64,000 bases of DNA from Dreissena polymorpha (Eukaryota > Mollusca > Bivalvia > Myida > Dreissenidae), in contig NC_068365.1 of NCBI RefSeq assembly GCF_020536995.1, positions 38,310,640 through 38,374,639 of the forward strand, given 5' to 3'. Both the position numbers and the translations under genes were made by a program. A model generated the notes under the pieces. The model saw only the letters and a list, made by a program, of their open reading frames with translations. It did no database searches and was not told the origin of the DNA. This document shows, one piece after another, positions 11,827 through 24,000 of this stretch (its first letter is position 1; the number at the start of each line of letters is the position of its first letter).

Positions 11827-11885
11827 TTTTTTCGCCATTGGGCAACAGACATTCAAGGGTAATTGACTGGTACAGAAACTGTTAA

Positions 11886-13239
11886 TTGACATCACATGGT
11901 AATAGACATGTATTGGTACTCTTCATTGATCTACCATTATAATTGGAGAAGGTACTTTATTGACTTGTATAGATGCTGTTTTTTGACATCGGCCTTCAAC
12001 CTTGGCCTTCACTTCCTTATCAAATGGGATCTCCTAGATGACTGTCTCATCTTTTGTAAAGGAATTTCTTATCTTGGACATCACATGGTAACTGTTAATG
12101 GACTGTCCCATCTTCTTTCAAAGGACTTTCTCATGTTATCCTCTTTCTGACTCCAGCCCTGCATGACCATCTTTTCTGAGATAGCAATCTGGTGTTTTGA
12201 AGTTTTGCTGGTTTGTTTGTATATTTTAGTGTTCTGCTTAACTTTCATTTTATAGTGACTGCAAAGTGCTGTGGACATGAGCTACATCTTGACATGGTCC
12301 AAGATAATTCTAATTACATTGTACTGTCTAAAACACTTGAATTTCTTAATAATCTTATAAAGTTTTTTAAGCAACATGTTCCTGGAAAATTATTATTTTA
12401 AATTCAGAAATACAAGGCATCTAGAAAAGCATTTTTTCTATTCTAACCTGAATTAAGAGTTGGTGTGTACTTTCGTGGACTATATGAAAAAAGACAATCA
12501 AAGCCAGAAACAGCAACTAAAATTGAGTGTTAAAATGTTACCATCTCTGTGTGATTTCTTCAATGCCCAAAACATTTCAATGACCTTGCCCACTGCTAAT
12601 TATTTCAGCTACAAGCTTTAGCACCAAGGTCTGAAGATCATTTAGTAGATTATTTATACTGTCGTTTGCACTGTAGTTGCCTTCCAATATGACAGCTCAG
12701 TGGCATTTTATTTATTTTAATTGCACTTTATTATTTATGGTCGACAAAAAACCTTAAGTCTTCAATATCTTCCTGCTTGATAATGACACCATTTTTTTGA
12801 GTGAAAACTAATTTTGTTCAGCTTTTGAGCCATATTAATGGAAAATTTTAATTTTAACCTTCTGGCAGGCTTTTCTTTAAATGGTTGTATTCAAAACTTT
12901 CACGTATCTAATTTGACTATCAGATAGCCCTGATCAAGCACTGAAAACAGAAGTGTTGTACTTTACAAACATTAAAATGTTTCAAGTGTTGAATTTGAGA
13001 GCAGTAATAAATAACTTAAAAACTTGACTGTAAGAAGTTGATTATTCACTCTTTAGTACTTCTTGCATGTGTATGAAGCTCTTTTTATTTTGAACTTTTT
13101 GGGCCAAGATTTTGCACTTAATGCACAGTTTGTATTATGAACAAATTTTGATGTGCACATTTTGAGTGTTATTATTTTGGAAGATATTTGTGAACAGTTT
13201 AAGACATATTGTTAAGAGAATATAAGTGAAAACAAATTA
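11886..13239. other. Unannotated intergenic DNA
   Basis: No exon or clear repeat recognised in this AT-rich stretch. Confidence 0.4.
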
Positions 13240-13640
13240 ACACATTGTTTAGAGGATATTAGTGAACAATTTTAGAGATATTGTCTAGAGGATATAAGTG
13301 AACAATTTTAGAGATATTGTCTAGAGGATAATAGTGAACAATTTTAGAGATATTGTCTAGAGGATATTAGTGAACAATTTTAGAGATATTATCTAGAGGA
13401 TATTAGTGAACAATTTTAGAGATATTGTCTAGAGGATATTAGTGAACAATTTTAGACATATTGCCTAGAGGATATTAGTGAACAATTTTAAACATATTGC
13501 CTACAGGATAGTAGTGAACAATTTAAAACATATTGCCTACAGGATATTAATGAACAATTTTAGACATATTGTCTAGAGGATATTTGTGAAAAATTTAGAT
13601 ATTTGTTCAGAGGATATTATTGGACAATTTTAAACAAATT
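13240..13640. repeat. 36-bp minisatellite, about 11 units
   Basis: The unit has landmarks 'gaggatattagtgaacaatt' and 'agatattgtcta'. The edges are more diverged than the middle. Confidence 0.9.
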
Positions 13641-13812
13641 GTTTAGAGTTTGAATATTTGTGTTCAGTTTGTGTTTGAGAATACATGTGAAACTATCTCG
13701 GCTCTGGTTCCCATCAGGACATGGATAAGGTAGAGGAGTTTGGATATGGTAGCAGGAAACCAACCAGGGTGCAGGAGGTGGATGTCTGGGTAACTAATCC
13801 ATTCTGGTTATC

Positions 13813-14040
13813 TAAGCCTCATTCTGGGAAAACTGGGCTTAATTCATGTGTGTAAAGTGTAATTTAAGATTAGTCTGTGCAGTCTGCAAGGCTTTTCTGG
13901 GATAACAATTTCCGCCTAAATTGGGTTTTTGCTTATGCTTAAAAGAGCCTTATTTCAAGCAAAAAATACCATAGAAGCAAAAAGTGTCATCCATGATAAA
14001 CCTGTGCAGACTGTGGGACAAGACTTTCAGCTCATGCATT
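13813..14040. mobile_element. Palindromic MITE, family A
   Basis: Starts near 'gggaaaactgggcttaattc' and ends near 'tcatgcatttatc'; carries 'agattagtctgtgcagtctg' and its inverted partner. Confidence 0.7.
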
Positions 14041-14271
14041 TATCAAAGATTTCCTTGAGCAATGCTCATATCTTTGGGGGAGGAGTAAGAGCTGTAATTT
14101 ATTGATGAATTAACCAAAGAATGTTTCTTTTAAGCATTTCTTAGATTCCAGCAGAGTTCTTCATGGTTTCAACCTAAAACAATGCAGGCAAATTTGAGGT
14201 CTGTTTTTTTTTTTATCATTAAAAATCATAGCCAGAGTGGACTTTGTTGAGGTTGGGAAAGTGACCTCATT

Positions 14272-14462
14272 TTTTAGCCTTATTTTGAGAAAAACCAGGC
14301 TTAATGCATGTTGGAAAAGTGTCATCCCAGAGTAGCCTGTGCACTTACCACAGGCTTATCAGGGAAAAAATCCTTTGGAATTTTCTGTGCAGACTGCACA
14401 GGCTATTATTGAATGACACTTTACGCACAAGCATTAAGCCCCATTTTCCCAGATCGCAGCTA
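14272..14462. mobile_element. Palindromic MITE, family A, shortened
   Basis: Family A landmarks at both ends ('ccaggcttaatgcatg' and 'gcattaagccccattttcc') with the middle shortened. Confidence 0.7.
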
Positions 14463-14974
14463 AGAGTATTTTCCACTTCAGACAGTGCTATCATGTTTCC
14501 ACAGATCAAGGTGGTAATTGTCCTTCAGTAAACATAAACAATACACAAACTTTACAAGTAATCAGTGTCTGAAATCTCATCAGCATAGTTCAATCCTTGA
14601 TTAATTTGGTTACTGTTCACTGCTCATGCATGATTGTCTTTTAACAGTTTTTTACATGTTTAATGAAATGTTTGGACAGTACACTTAAATTTATCAACTC
14701 AGTTTGTATAATACTTCTTTCCTTTTATCATATTAATAAATGAATGTTAAATAAAATAAAATATAATGTGTGTGACACGTTGTTTATCCATTTAGAATAG
14801 ACAGAAATAAAAAGGATTAGAATAGTCTGAATAATGAAACCGATATAAATAAAAAGGAATAGGACATACATGGAATATAAAGTGTTTGATGCATTGTTTA
14901 CCTATATAGAATAGAAAGAAAAACTTTGGTGAAAAATTAAAAGAGTGAAATAAATTCAAACTCCTATCATAGCC
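14463..14974. other. Region upstream of the first PFN4 coding exon
   Basis: AT-rich. It may hold the promoter and 5' UTR, but no TATA box or initiator could be supported. An 'AG' at 14971-14972, just before the ATG, could be a splice acceptor if a further 5' exon exists. Confidence 0.3.
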
Positions 14975-15097
14975 ATGTCAGCCTCACAGAAATCTGCGAG
15001 TCGTGTGGCAATAAAGGAGACACGTGTGACTAGTGATGTACAGCGGGACATCTCATACGAGGATGAGCCTTTCAAGAGAACGCCCATCGAAGTTGTG
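14975..15097 (+). CDS. PFN4: PFN4 candidate exon 1 (N-terminal extension)
   Basis: An ATG in good context (gccATGt) opens 41 codons, MSASQKSASRVAIKETRVTS onward, ending IEVV just before GTAATG. Codons are richer in G and C than the surroundings, as in the other exons. Exon 2 begins at 26511 in the same phase and adds DAVK before the profilin methionine. Alternatives: an exon of an isoform only, or the first exon of an unrelated transcript. Confidence 0.6.
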
Positions 15098-18000
15098 GTA
15101 ATGCTGGAGTGGGGAGTGGGTGGGTGTGTGTGTTGTTATTGTGGATGTGCATCTGTCAGTGTTGTAGGGGTTTGGTAGGTGACTGCAGGTTACATGTATT
15201 GTTGCAGTTTCGCGTTTGATTGGTGAGTGCAGGTAATATTTTGTTTAGGCACAGTCAAATGTGCTGATGAGCCAATTTGATGCGGCTCATCATCATGCTG
15301 CTGGCAGAGTGTTTAGGGAGTGGTTTGTGAAATACTGCAGTGGTAATCAGTTTCTATGTTGTGCTGGAATTCATGTGGGTATGGTGTGCGGTGCTGGGTG
15401 GTGTGGGTAACATAACTTGGATATGGGTTGCTATGTGACCTCGGTACTTATCTTGCTATAATGTGTGGTGGTGGTTGGTGTGTTACAAAGGAAGGATATG
15501 GATTGACCGCTATAATGTGGGTTTCTTATTGCTGTGATTCTTTGGTTGGATGTTATGTGATTGCACTTGGTTTTTTCTGTATTGCCATTGGTTGCACTTT
15601 GTTCTGTTTGTATTGTCACTGTTGGGTGGTAACTAGCTTATCCTGCATTTTGTAAAATTGTCTCAACCATTAACTGTGGGTTTGTGAATTACAAATACTG
15701 GTATATGCAGGGATACAAACACTAGTATATGCAGGGATACAAACACTGGTATATGCAGGGATACAAACACTGGTATATGCAGGTATACAAACACTGGTAT
15801 ATGCAGGGATACAAACACTGGTATATGCAGGTATAAAAACACTGGTATATGCAGGGATACAAACACTGGTATATGCAGGAATACAAATACTGGTATATGC
15901 AGGGATACAAACACTGGTATATAAAGGGATACAAACACTTGTTTATGCAGGGATACAAACACTGTTATATGCAGGGATACAAACACTGATATATGCAGGG
16001 ATACAAACATTGCTATATGCAGGGATACAAACACGTGTTTATGCAGGGATACAAACACTGGTATATGCAGGGATACAAACACTGGTATATGCAGGGAAAC
16101 AAACACTGGTATATGCAGGGATACAAAAACTGGTATATGCAGGGATGCAAACACTGGTATATGCAGGGATACAACACTGGTATATGAATGGATACAAACA
16201 CTGCTATATGCAGGGATACAAACAAGGCTATATGCAGGGATATGAACACTGCTATATGTAGGGATACAAACACTGGTATATGCAGGGATACAAACACTGG
16301 TATATGCAACGATACAAACACTGGTATATGCAGGGATACAAACACTGCTATGTGCAGGGATACAAACACTGGTATATGCAGGGATACAAACACTGGTATA
16401 TGCAGGGATACAAACACTGGTATATGCAGGGATACAAACACTGGTATATGCAGGGATGCAAACACTGGTATATGCAGGGATACAAACACTGGTATATGCA
16501 GGGATACAAACACTGGTATATGCAGGGATACAAACATTGGTATATTCAGGGATACAAACACTGGTATATGCAGGGATACAGACACTGGTATATGCAGGGA
16601 TACAAACACTGGTATATGCAGGGAAACAAACACTGGTATATGCAGGGATACAAACACTGGAAATGCAGTGATACAAACACTGGTATATACAGGGATACCA
16701 ACACTGGTATATACAGGGATACAAACACTGATATATGCAGGGATACAAACACTGGTATATGCAGGGATACAAAAACTGGTATATGCAGGGATACAAACAC
16801 TGGTATATGCAGGGATACAAACACTGGTATATAACACTTGGGGCAATTTTCTGAGTAAGGCATGTTCAATATCAACCAGCACGATAAGAGGAAAAAATGC
16901 TCTGATATATCAATTTAAACAATGTGTAATTGAATGATACAATTTAGATCTACACTTGGAGATTTTTCTAATATAACACTTTTTAAACTTGAATATCTCA
17001 GTAATGAGATAAGATTTTGCGCAAGATAACGATAAAATCATTCATCCATGACAATCAGGCGCTTTTGCACGTGGGGTAGGTGTGGTTTCATCTTTTTGCT
17101 CGTGAAAATGGTGAAACGCGTTATGATTCAAATTTTATTTCATTTCTTCATTTTAGGTGGCTTGATACACCAGGAAAACATAAAACTAATTTTAAAATCA
17201 ATATGTCTCGTATAAATTTTCTGATCTTGGTTTTATGCATGACAATGTTTTTATCCTCCATTTACGGTTTTAGATTCGTTGTTGCGAGTACAGCACCAAT
17301 GTTATGTGTTGTCTATAAAACAAAAAATCCTTTTTAATTAGTGTGCTCTGTTGGATGAACACAGGTAACAACAGTAAGAGAAACAGTCATAGCTCAATTC
17401 ATGTTAAGTGATCTGTTCTGTTCTAAGGCCCTAACAAATAAGTTGCTTGTTCTAACATCTAGAAAGAAAATGACCCCTCATCCAAGCTTTAGTGATGGAT
17501 GAAGGGGCATTATTGGAAATAAAGCCTGAGGCTGAGCATGTATAATTTAGCATATCGTTCCGACGATATTTCTAATCGATCGCGATTTAAAGCATAAAAA
17601 CAAATCGAGTATACCTCACTCCAACCGGAAGCGCTCTTCAATGGGAAGTCATAATTTACAGTAAAAAGAATGTTTTGTTGCATTACTTTATAAAGGGTGG
17701 GAAATCCATTGATTCCTTTTTAAACAAAATATAAAATGTTCAAATGGGATGGGAATATACATGCTCAGCCTCAGGCTTTATTTCCAATAATGCCCCTTCA
17801 TCCATCACTAAAGCTTGGATGAGGGGTCATTATTTTCCATAAAGCCTTCTGGCTTTCACATGTATAATTTAGCATCTTTAAAAAGCAACAAAACCATTCT
17901 TTCCATAGAATGATATATAATACAACACAAAAAATAAAAAGTGTAACAAATATCAATTCCAAATAAGTATTGTCTTCCACTCTTATATAAATGCACCATA

Positions 18001-21000
18001 TCTGTTATAAAATGTATAACAAATTCAAAAGCATTATGTATCAAACATATTTGATATTTGAACAACACAAAAGACCATGTCCATAAGAAATATTGTGTCT
18101 AATCAACATGAGAACTGAAAACAGCTTGGGAGAATGAGACATTTTCATTTGTTAAAGCCTTTCGAAGATAAAATTTTCGAAAGTTTTTATCCGACTTCCA
18201 GTCTGCAGTGTCCAATATATTTTTTAAACTACATCCTCTACTAAATGCAGCCGAGGTGGATGCACTTCTATACGAATGTGCCTTAAAGATTTCAGAATTG
18301 ACACCTGACATAGTCAACACATCTTTCAACCATCTAGCAATGGTGCTAGAGGAAACTGGCTGAAAAGTTTTATATGATATAAAAAACTGTGACGATTTCC
18401 TAATCGTTTTAGTAACTCTAAGATAATGTAAAACAGTATGCATAACACATAATTCTTCTTTGTCATAATGATCTATTTTAAGCACAAATGCATCACCCAT
18501 TTTAGTCGTATTCAATAGTTTAGGAAATGTAAACACAACTGCCTGTTGTTCCTTATACAAGTTATTAACATTCATAGAAACTAAAGTCTGTGCTCTTGGA
18601 GCTGTAGCCAGTGCAATCAGTGCTACCAATTTCAATGTCAACATTTTCAATGTCAGATTATTCAAAGGATAAAGAGACATTAAATATTTTAAAACAGCTG
18701 ATACATCCCACGTGAATCTATAACGCGGTACAGGTGGCTTACTATGAAAACAACCTTTAAGGTATCGTTTCACTAAGAAACAATTCTGACACCAAGAATT
18801 TCCGAAAAAAGGTTATGTCTGTAGAAGCATTGATTTGTGTGTGTTAAGAACTGAGTAAGATTTATTATTATCCTTTCAATAATAAAGATAATCAACTACT
18901 TTAATTTCAGTCGTAATAAGGGGATTAACTTTCCTTCGTAAACACCAAAAATACCATCGTTTCCACGCCAGGTCATATTGCTTCCTAGTTCCAGGTCTCC
19001 ATGACTGGATGATAGTGTTTGCAGTTTCTGGTAAAAGTCCTTGACTCTCAAGTGATTTCCGGATAAGACTGCTGCGCCCATGATGATCTTCTTTGCTAAC
19101 GGATGCTCCTGTCCGTTGTGTGGCAGGGTGAGCAAGTCCCTGTGTTTTGGTAGCCTGACAGGAAAATCAGATAGAATAGTCATCATCATAGAAAACCATG
19201 TTTGAGACCTCCATATAGGAAAAACTACTATAGCTTTCTCTACTTTATCAGTTTTAATTTTATTGATTACTTTCCCCATAAGATTAAATGGGGGGAAAAT
19301 ATATGGAACTTCAGTTTTCCAACAAATACTAAATGCATTAGTATATGTTGATCCAGGTTCTGGAAACCAAGAGACAAATCTATCTATCTGCTTGTTAATT
19401 ATGGATGCAAAAAGATCTATTTTAGGTACAAAAAACTGAGAAGTAATTCTACAAAAAATATCTGCTTTTAACATCCATTCTGTTGCATCAGAAAAATTTC
19501 TTGAATAAAAATCAGCTGTATTTAAAACACCTGGGACATGAATAGCAGACAAATATATTTTCCTTTCAATACACCATTGCCAAATATCTTTGGCTAACAA
19601 ATCCATAGAAATTGATGTCATGCCACCCATGTCATTAATATATTTTATTGCTGATATGTTATCAGATTGTATTTCTATGTGAACATTACAATGATGAACA
19701 TACAATGATTGTAAAGCATAGAAAATTGCAAGTAATTCTAAATAATTAATTGATAGAGCAGATTCTTCAGGATTCCATCTGCCGTTAGAATATCTTTCAG
19801 TGTCTAACTCTTCACAACCCCATCCTTGCTTAAATGCGTCAGTCCGACATCTCGACTGAATCGAAAAAGGACGAATCCGTTTTCCATTTTTTAATCTTAT
19901 ATTCTCTATCCACCACAAAAGTTCCATTTTACTTTCATCAGATAAAATCATCTTTTGATTAAAATCTGTACTAGAATTCAAACCGAGAATTTTGTTTCTT
20001 TCCAAAGTCCTATAATGTAGGGGTGCCTCAAAAACTGCATAAAATGCATTAATAATCAATCCTATAAATGACGCCAATTCTCGTACAATAATTGTATTTT
20101 TACTATAAATATTTCGAGCGTACAAAATAATCTTTTGTAACTTTTCTTCTGTGAGGAAAACCATGAATTGAACACTGTCAATAATAAATCCAAAAAAGAC
20201 CATCCTTTGTGTAGGGATCAGAACCGATTTTGAATGGTTAATGGTATAACCTAATTTCTGCAAAGTGTCAATCATTGTTAGTGTGTTAGCCTTACAAACA
20301 GCTTGATTCAGGTTCATATTCAACGAATCATCAATGTAGTATGAACAGCGTATGCCTAACTGTCGAAAATAGGAATACACTGGTTTTAAAATTTTTGTAA
20401 AAATATATGGGGCAGATGCCAATCCGAACGGAAGACAACTGAACGAGTACAACACTTCGTTCCAATAAAATTTAAGATATTTCTGGCTTTCTTTATGAAT
20501 TGGTATAGAATAATATGCTTGTTCCATGTCTACTGATGTCATGAAATCATTTTCTTGTAATAAATCCAAAACAACATTAAATGTTTCTTGTTTGAAATGA
20601 TGGTATGTTACAAACTCATTCAAGGCTTTAAGATTAATTACTGGTCTAAATTTACCACCAGGTTTTGGTACAATGAATATATTTGATATGAACTCATTTG
20701 GTTCTGATATGGATACCTTTATGGCACCTATTTCCAATATTTTTTAAATTTCAGTATCTATTATAATTCGCTGTTCATTATTAAATTTAATACTATCTGG
20801 AAGTTTTTTCTGAACAGGCTGTTTGTAAAATTCAATGGAATAACCATTGACAACATCTAGTATCCATGGGTCAGTGGTTAGTTTTTCCCAACTTTCAAAA
20901 CAATTTTTAAGTTTACCGACCGAGGAATCTACTTGTCGTTTGGGTAAGCTGAAGTAGCTCCTACCCGGCCTGCTCTGGCCCTGAAAGGTCTTGAGAAATT

Positions 21001-24000
21001 TCCTCTCTGTACAGGATATGGCTGGAATCTATAATTCCCAGAATATCCTCTGCGAAATGGTCTGTTGGTTCCACGTCCCCGCCATGGTTTGTAGGACCCA
21101 TACTGGGAATCCTTAGCAATATATGCCATCGAGTCACATGATTTAATTTCCTTGGACACATCATCGCCAAACAGATTCTTTGTAATAGGCATTGATATAT
21201 TACACAGTCCAAAGTATTTCTTTTTCAAATGAGGACGAATGCTGTAGCGCCTCTTTACTGAAATATTGTACTGTACTTGACCAAGCAATGTAAGTGTGTC
21301 CGACAAAAGGGTTTTTGTTCCCTGATTTAATGCAGCCGATTTCAGATTTTCAGCTAATTTGATTACCAGTACCATGGCTGTGGCAACAATATTCTGAATT
21401 TCAGCCAAACCTCTGTCTTGTGTGTGCACTATTTTATCTAATATTTTCCAGATTTCAGGATTAACAAGTGGTGGTCCAGCCATATCAACATTTTCAGGAA
21501 TCTTATATTTCTTTGCAATTTCCTCTATATCGCACTGAGAAGTGCATGCCACTTTAATCAATTTTGCTAAAGATTTAGCAATGGGTTTATCCGTTTCTAA
21601 AGCCTTCAATTTAGGAGGCTGCCAATTTTCATCCTCAGAAGTAACTGAGCCAAACAGTTCTTCTTCAATATTCTTAGACCTAGAAGGTCCTGGAGTTGCA
21701 GTGTCTGAAACATCCTCTGAATTTATTTGCACATGTAAATTTGGCCGATCCACCTCTTGATAAGAATATTCATCAAATGTATCATAATAGTGGGGGTCAA
21801 CATCTGGAATACCCAGTTTCTGTCTTAATTTTACAATATCTTCCTTTGAGAGCTGATTTATGTCAATAGAAGATAATGGCAACTTTTTTGACTTGTTTGT
21901 AGGTGTCTGATTACGACTAACTGGTTTTGAGGCCTTTTTGACAACGGACTTAACTTTCTTTTTTCCCATAACGGGACTTTTTCCACGTTTCTCTTTAGTA
22001 GTCACGGTGGAAACCTCAACCATAGAAGCAACATATGGTGTATCAACGATATCACCAGATTCGAAACCGGAAAACTCCGAGTCTCCGTTCACATCCGATA
22101 AGTCGAGAACATCGTTCTCAACAGAGCTCATTTTTACCAATTATGAACAAATATAAGAATACTTGCCTATAAATAAATATTTATAAACAAGGACAGCGTC
22201 CTTGTGAGCCCTTTTCTGTATACTAAACACAAAATATTCTAAGTTAAAACACGTGTGTGAAAAAAGCACTAAAAAATCGTGCCTACCTTGTCGATCGCCG
22301 AAACAATTATGACTTCCCATTGAAGAGCGCTTCCGGTTGGAGTGAGGTATACTCGATTTGTTTTTATGCTTTAAATCGCAATCGATTAGAAATATCGTCG
22401 GAACGATATGCTAAATTATACATGTGAAAGCCAGAAGGCTTTATGGAAAATAATAGGGTAGGTTGGTTGACAAAACAGTTCCTTTTTTTACAATGCAGGA
22501 GTTAGTTTCCACTCGAATAGTGACGTTCGATGACAGAAATCTTCCAAATGGAACATTTCTTTCTTTACATGCATAAATAAATATAGTGTATATGATTTGA
22601 TTATGAAAAAAAAAGGTTAGTGTAAGCAAGCAGTTATTTTGTTTACGCCTTATGCCATGTTTGTTTACATTTCAGGAATATCACCATGTCTACAAAGGGT
22701 CGCTTTGTCTCTGTAACGTGTTCTTTATTATGATTTTTTAAACTCTTTTGGAAGAGGAATTTTGTATTAATTGTTTTTGTAGTGGGAAAGGCAAACAGAC
22801 TTAATACCGAAATAGAGTTTGTAAGGAATAAGGAATGCTTGTTAACTTTTTAGCAAGTATGATTGAAGAAACCTTTATTTTTCAAGAGTGATAACTGGTT
22901 TCCGGCTTAAGATAATGTATATACCACTTTGTTCTTCCTCATTTGTGCATGTGTTCTTCTGTCCAGATTGTGATGTTTTTTTGGCAATGATGCACAGGTT
23001 TGACCATGGTTTTTTGGCAATGATGTACAGGTTTTAGCATGTTTTTTGGCAATGATGCACAGGTTTTAGCATGTTTTTTTGGCAATGATGCACAGGTTTT
23101 AGCATGTTTTTTGTTATGGAATTATGGGTTATTTGTTACTATTTGACCTTCATATACTAGGTTTTGTAGATCTTATTTCAATAATCATTTATAGAGGGTT
23201 GAATTTAACCCTTTCCCCCATAAGAAGCAAAGTGAAAATGGCTTTTGCAAACAGCATAAAACCAGAACAGCCTGCGAGTAATTCGCAGTCTGTTCAGGTT
23301 TTATGCTGTTTGGTGTTCATCAGTATCTAAGAGTTGAAAATGAAGCCTTAAAACTTGAATTTAGTAAGAAAGGTCTTAAATTAAATGTAACTTTCTAAGG
23401 GACAACAAGTGCATAATTATACGTATCTAAGTGGTAACAGGTTAAATACGTATCTAAGTAGTAACAGGTTAAATATGTATCTAAGTAGTAACAGGTTAAA
23501 TATGTATCTAAGTGGTAACAGGTTAAATACGTATCTAAGTAGTAACAGGTTAAATATGTATCTAAGTGGTAACAGGTTAAATATGTATCTAAGTAGTAAC
23601 AGGTTAAATATGTATCTAAGTGGTAACAGGTTAAATACGTATCTAAGTGGTAACAGGTTAAATATGTATCTAAGTAGTAACAGGTTAAATATGTATCTAA
23701 GTAGTAACAGGTTAAATATGTATCTAAGTGGTAACAGGTTAAATATGTATCTAAGTAGTAACAGGTTAAATATGTATCTAAGTAGTAACAGGTTAAATAT
23801 GTATCTAAGTGGTAACAGGTTAAATATGTATCTAAGTGGTAACAGGTTAAATATGTATCTAAGTGGTAACAGGTTAAATATGTATCTAAGTAGTAACAGG
23901 TTAAATATGTATCTAAGTAGTAACAGGTTAAATATGTATCTAAGTAGTAACAGGTTAAATATGTATCTAAGTAGTAACAGGTTAAATATGTATCTAAGTA

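Larger units (their letters stand above)
17469..22454 (-). mobile_element. DIRS-type tyrosine-recombinase retrotransposon, near whole
   Basis: About 5 kb, antisense to PFN4 in its intron 1. It has the family's signature ends: inverted terminal repeats (17537-17656 and about 22305-22424, differing at about one base) and an internal complementary region at 17761-17875 that holds the complements of the two outer termini side by side. Coding parts on the - strand, 5' to 3': Gag-like (20929-22140), reverse transcriptase/RNase H/methyltransferase-like (18896-20737), tyrosine recombinase (18099-18773). The trinucleotide AAT is shared by both outer edges and the internal junction, as expected for recombinase-mediated insertion without a target duplication. 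It looks close to whole, with at most about one interruption. The nearly identical ends suggest a recent insertion. Confidence 0.9.

Noticed and set aside
15663-16882. Several long reading frames on both strands (up to 385 codons) across 15663-16937
   Set aside because: They run through the 24-bp minisatellite; the period is a multiple of three, so frames stay open without coding.
17080-17337. 85-codon frame with a hydrophobic segment
   Set aside because: No homology recognised, no splice or context support, ordinary AT-rich intron sequence.
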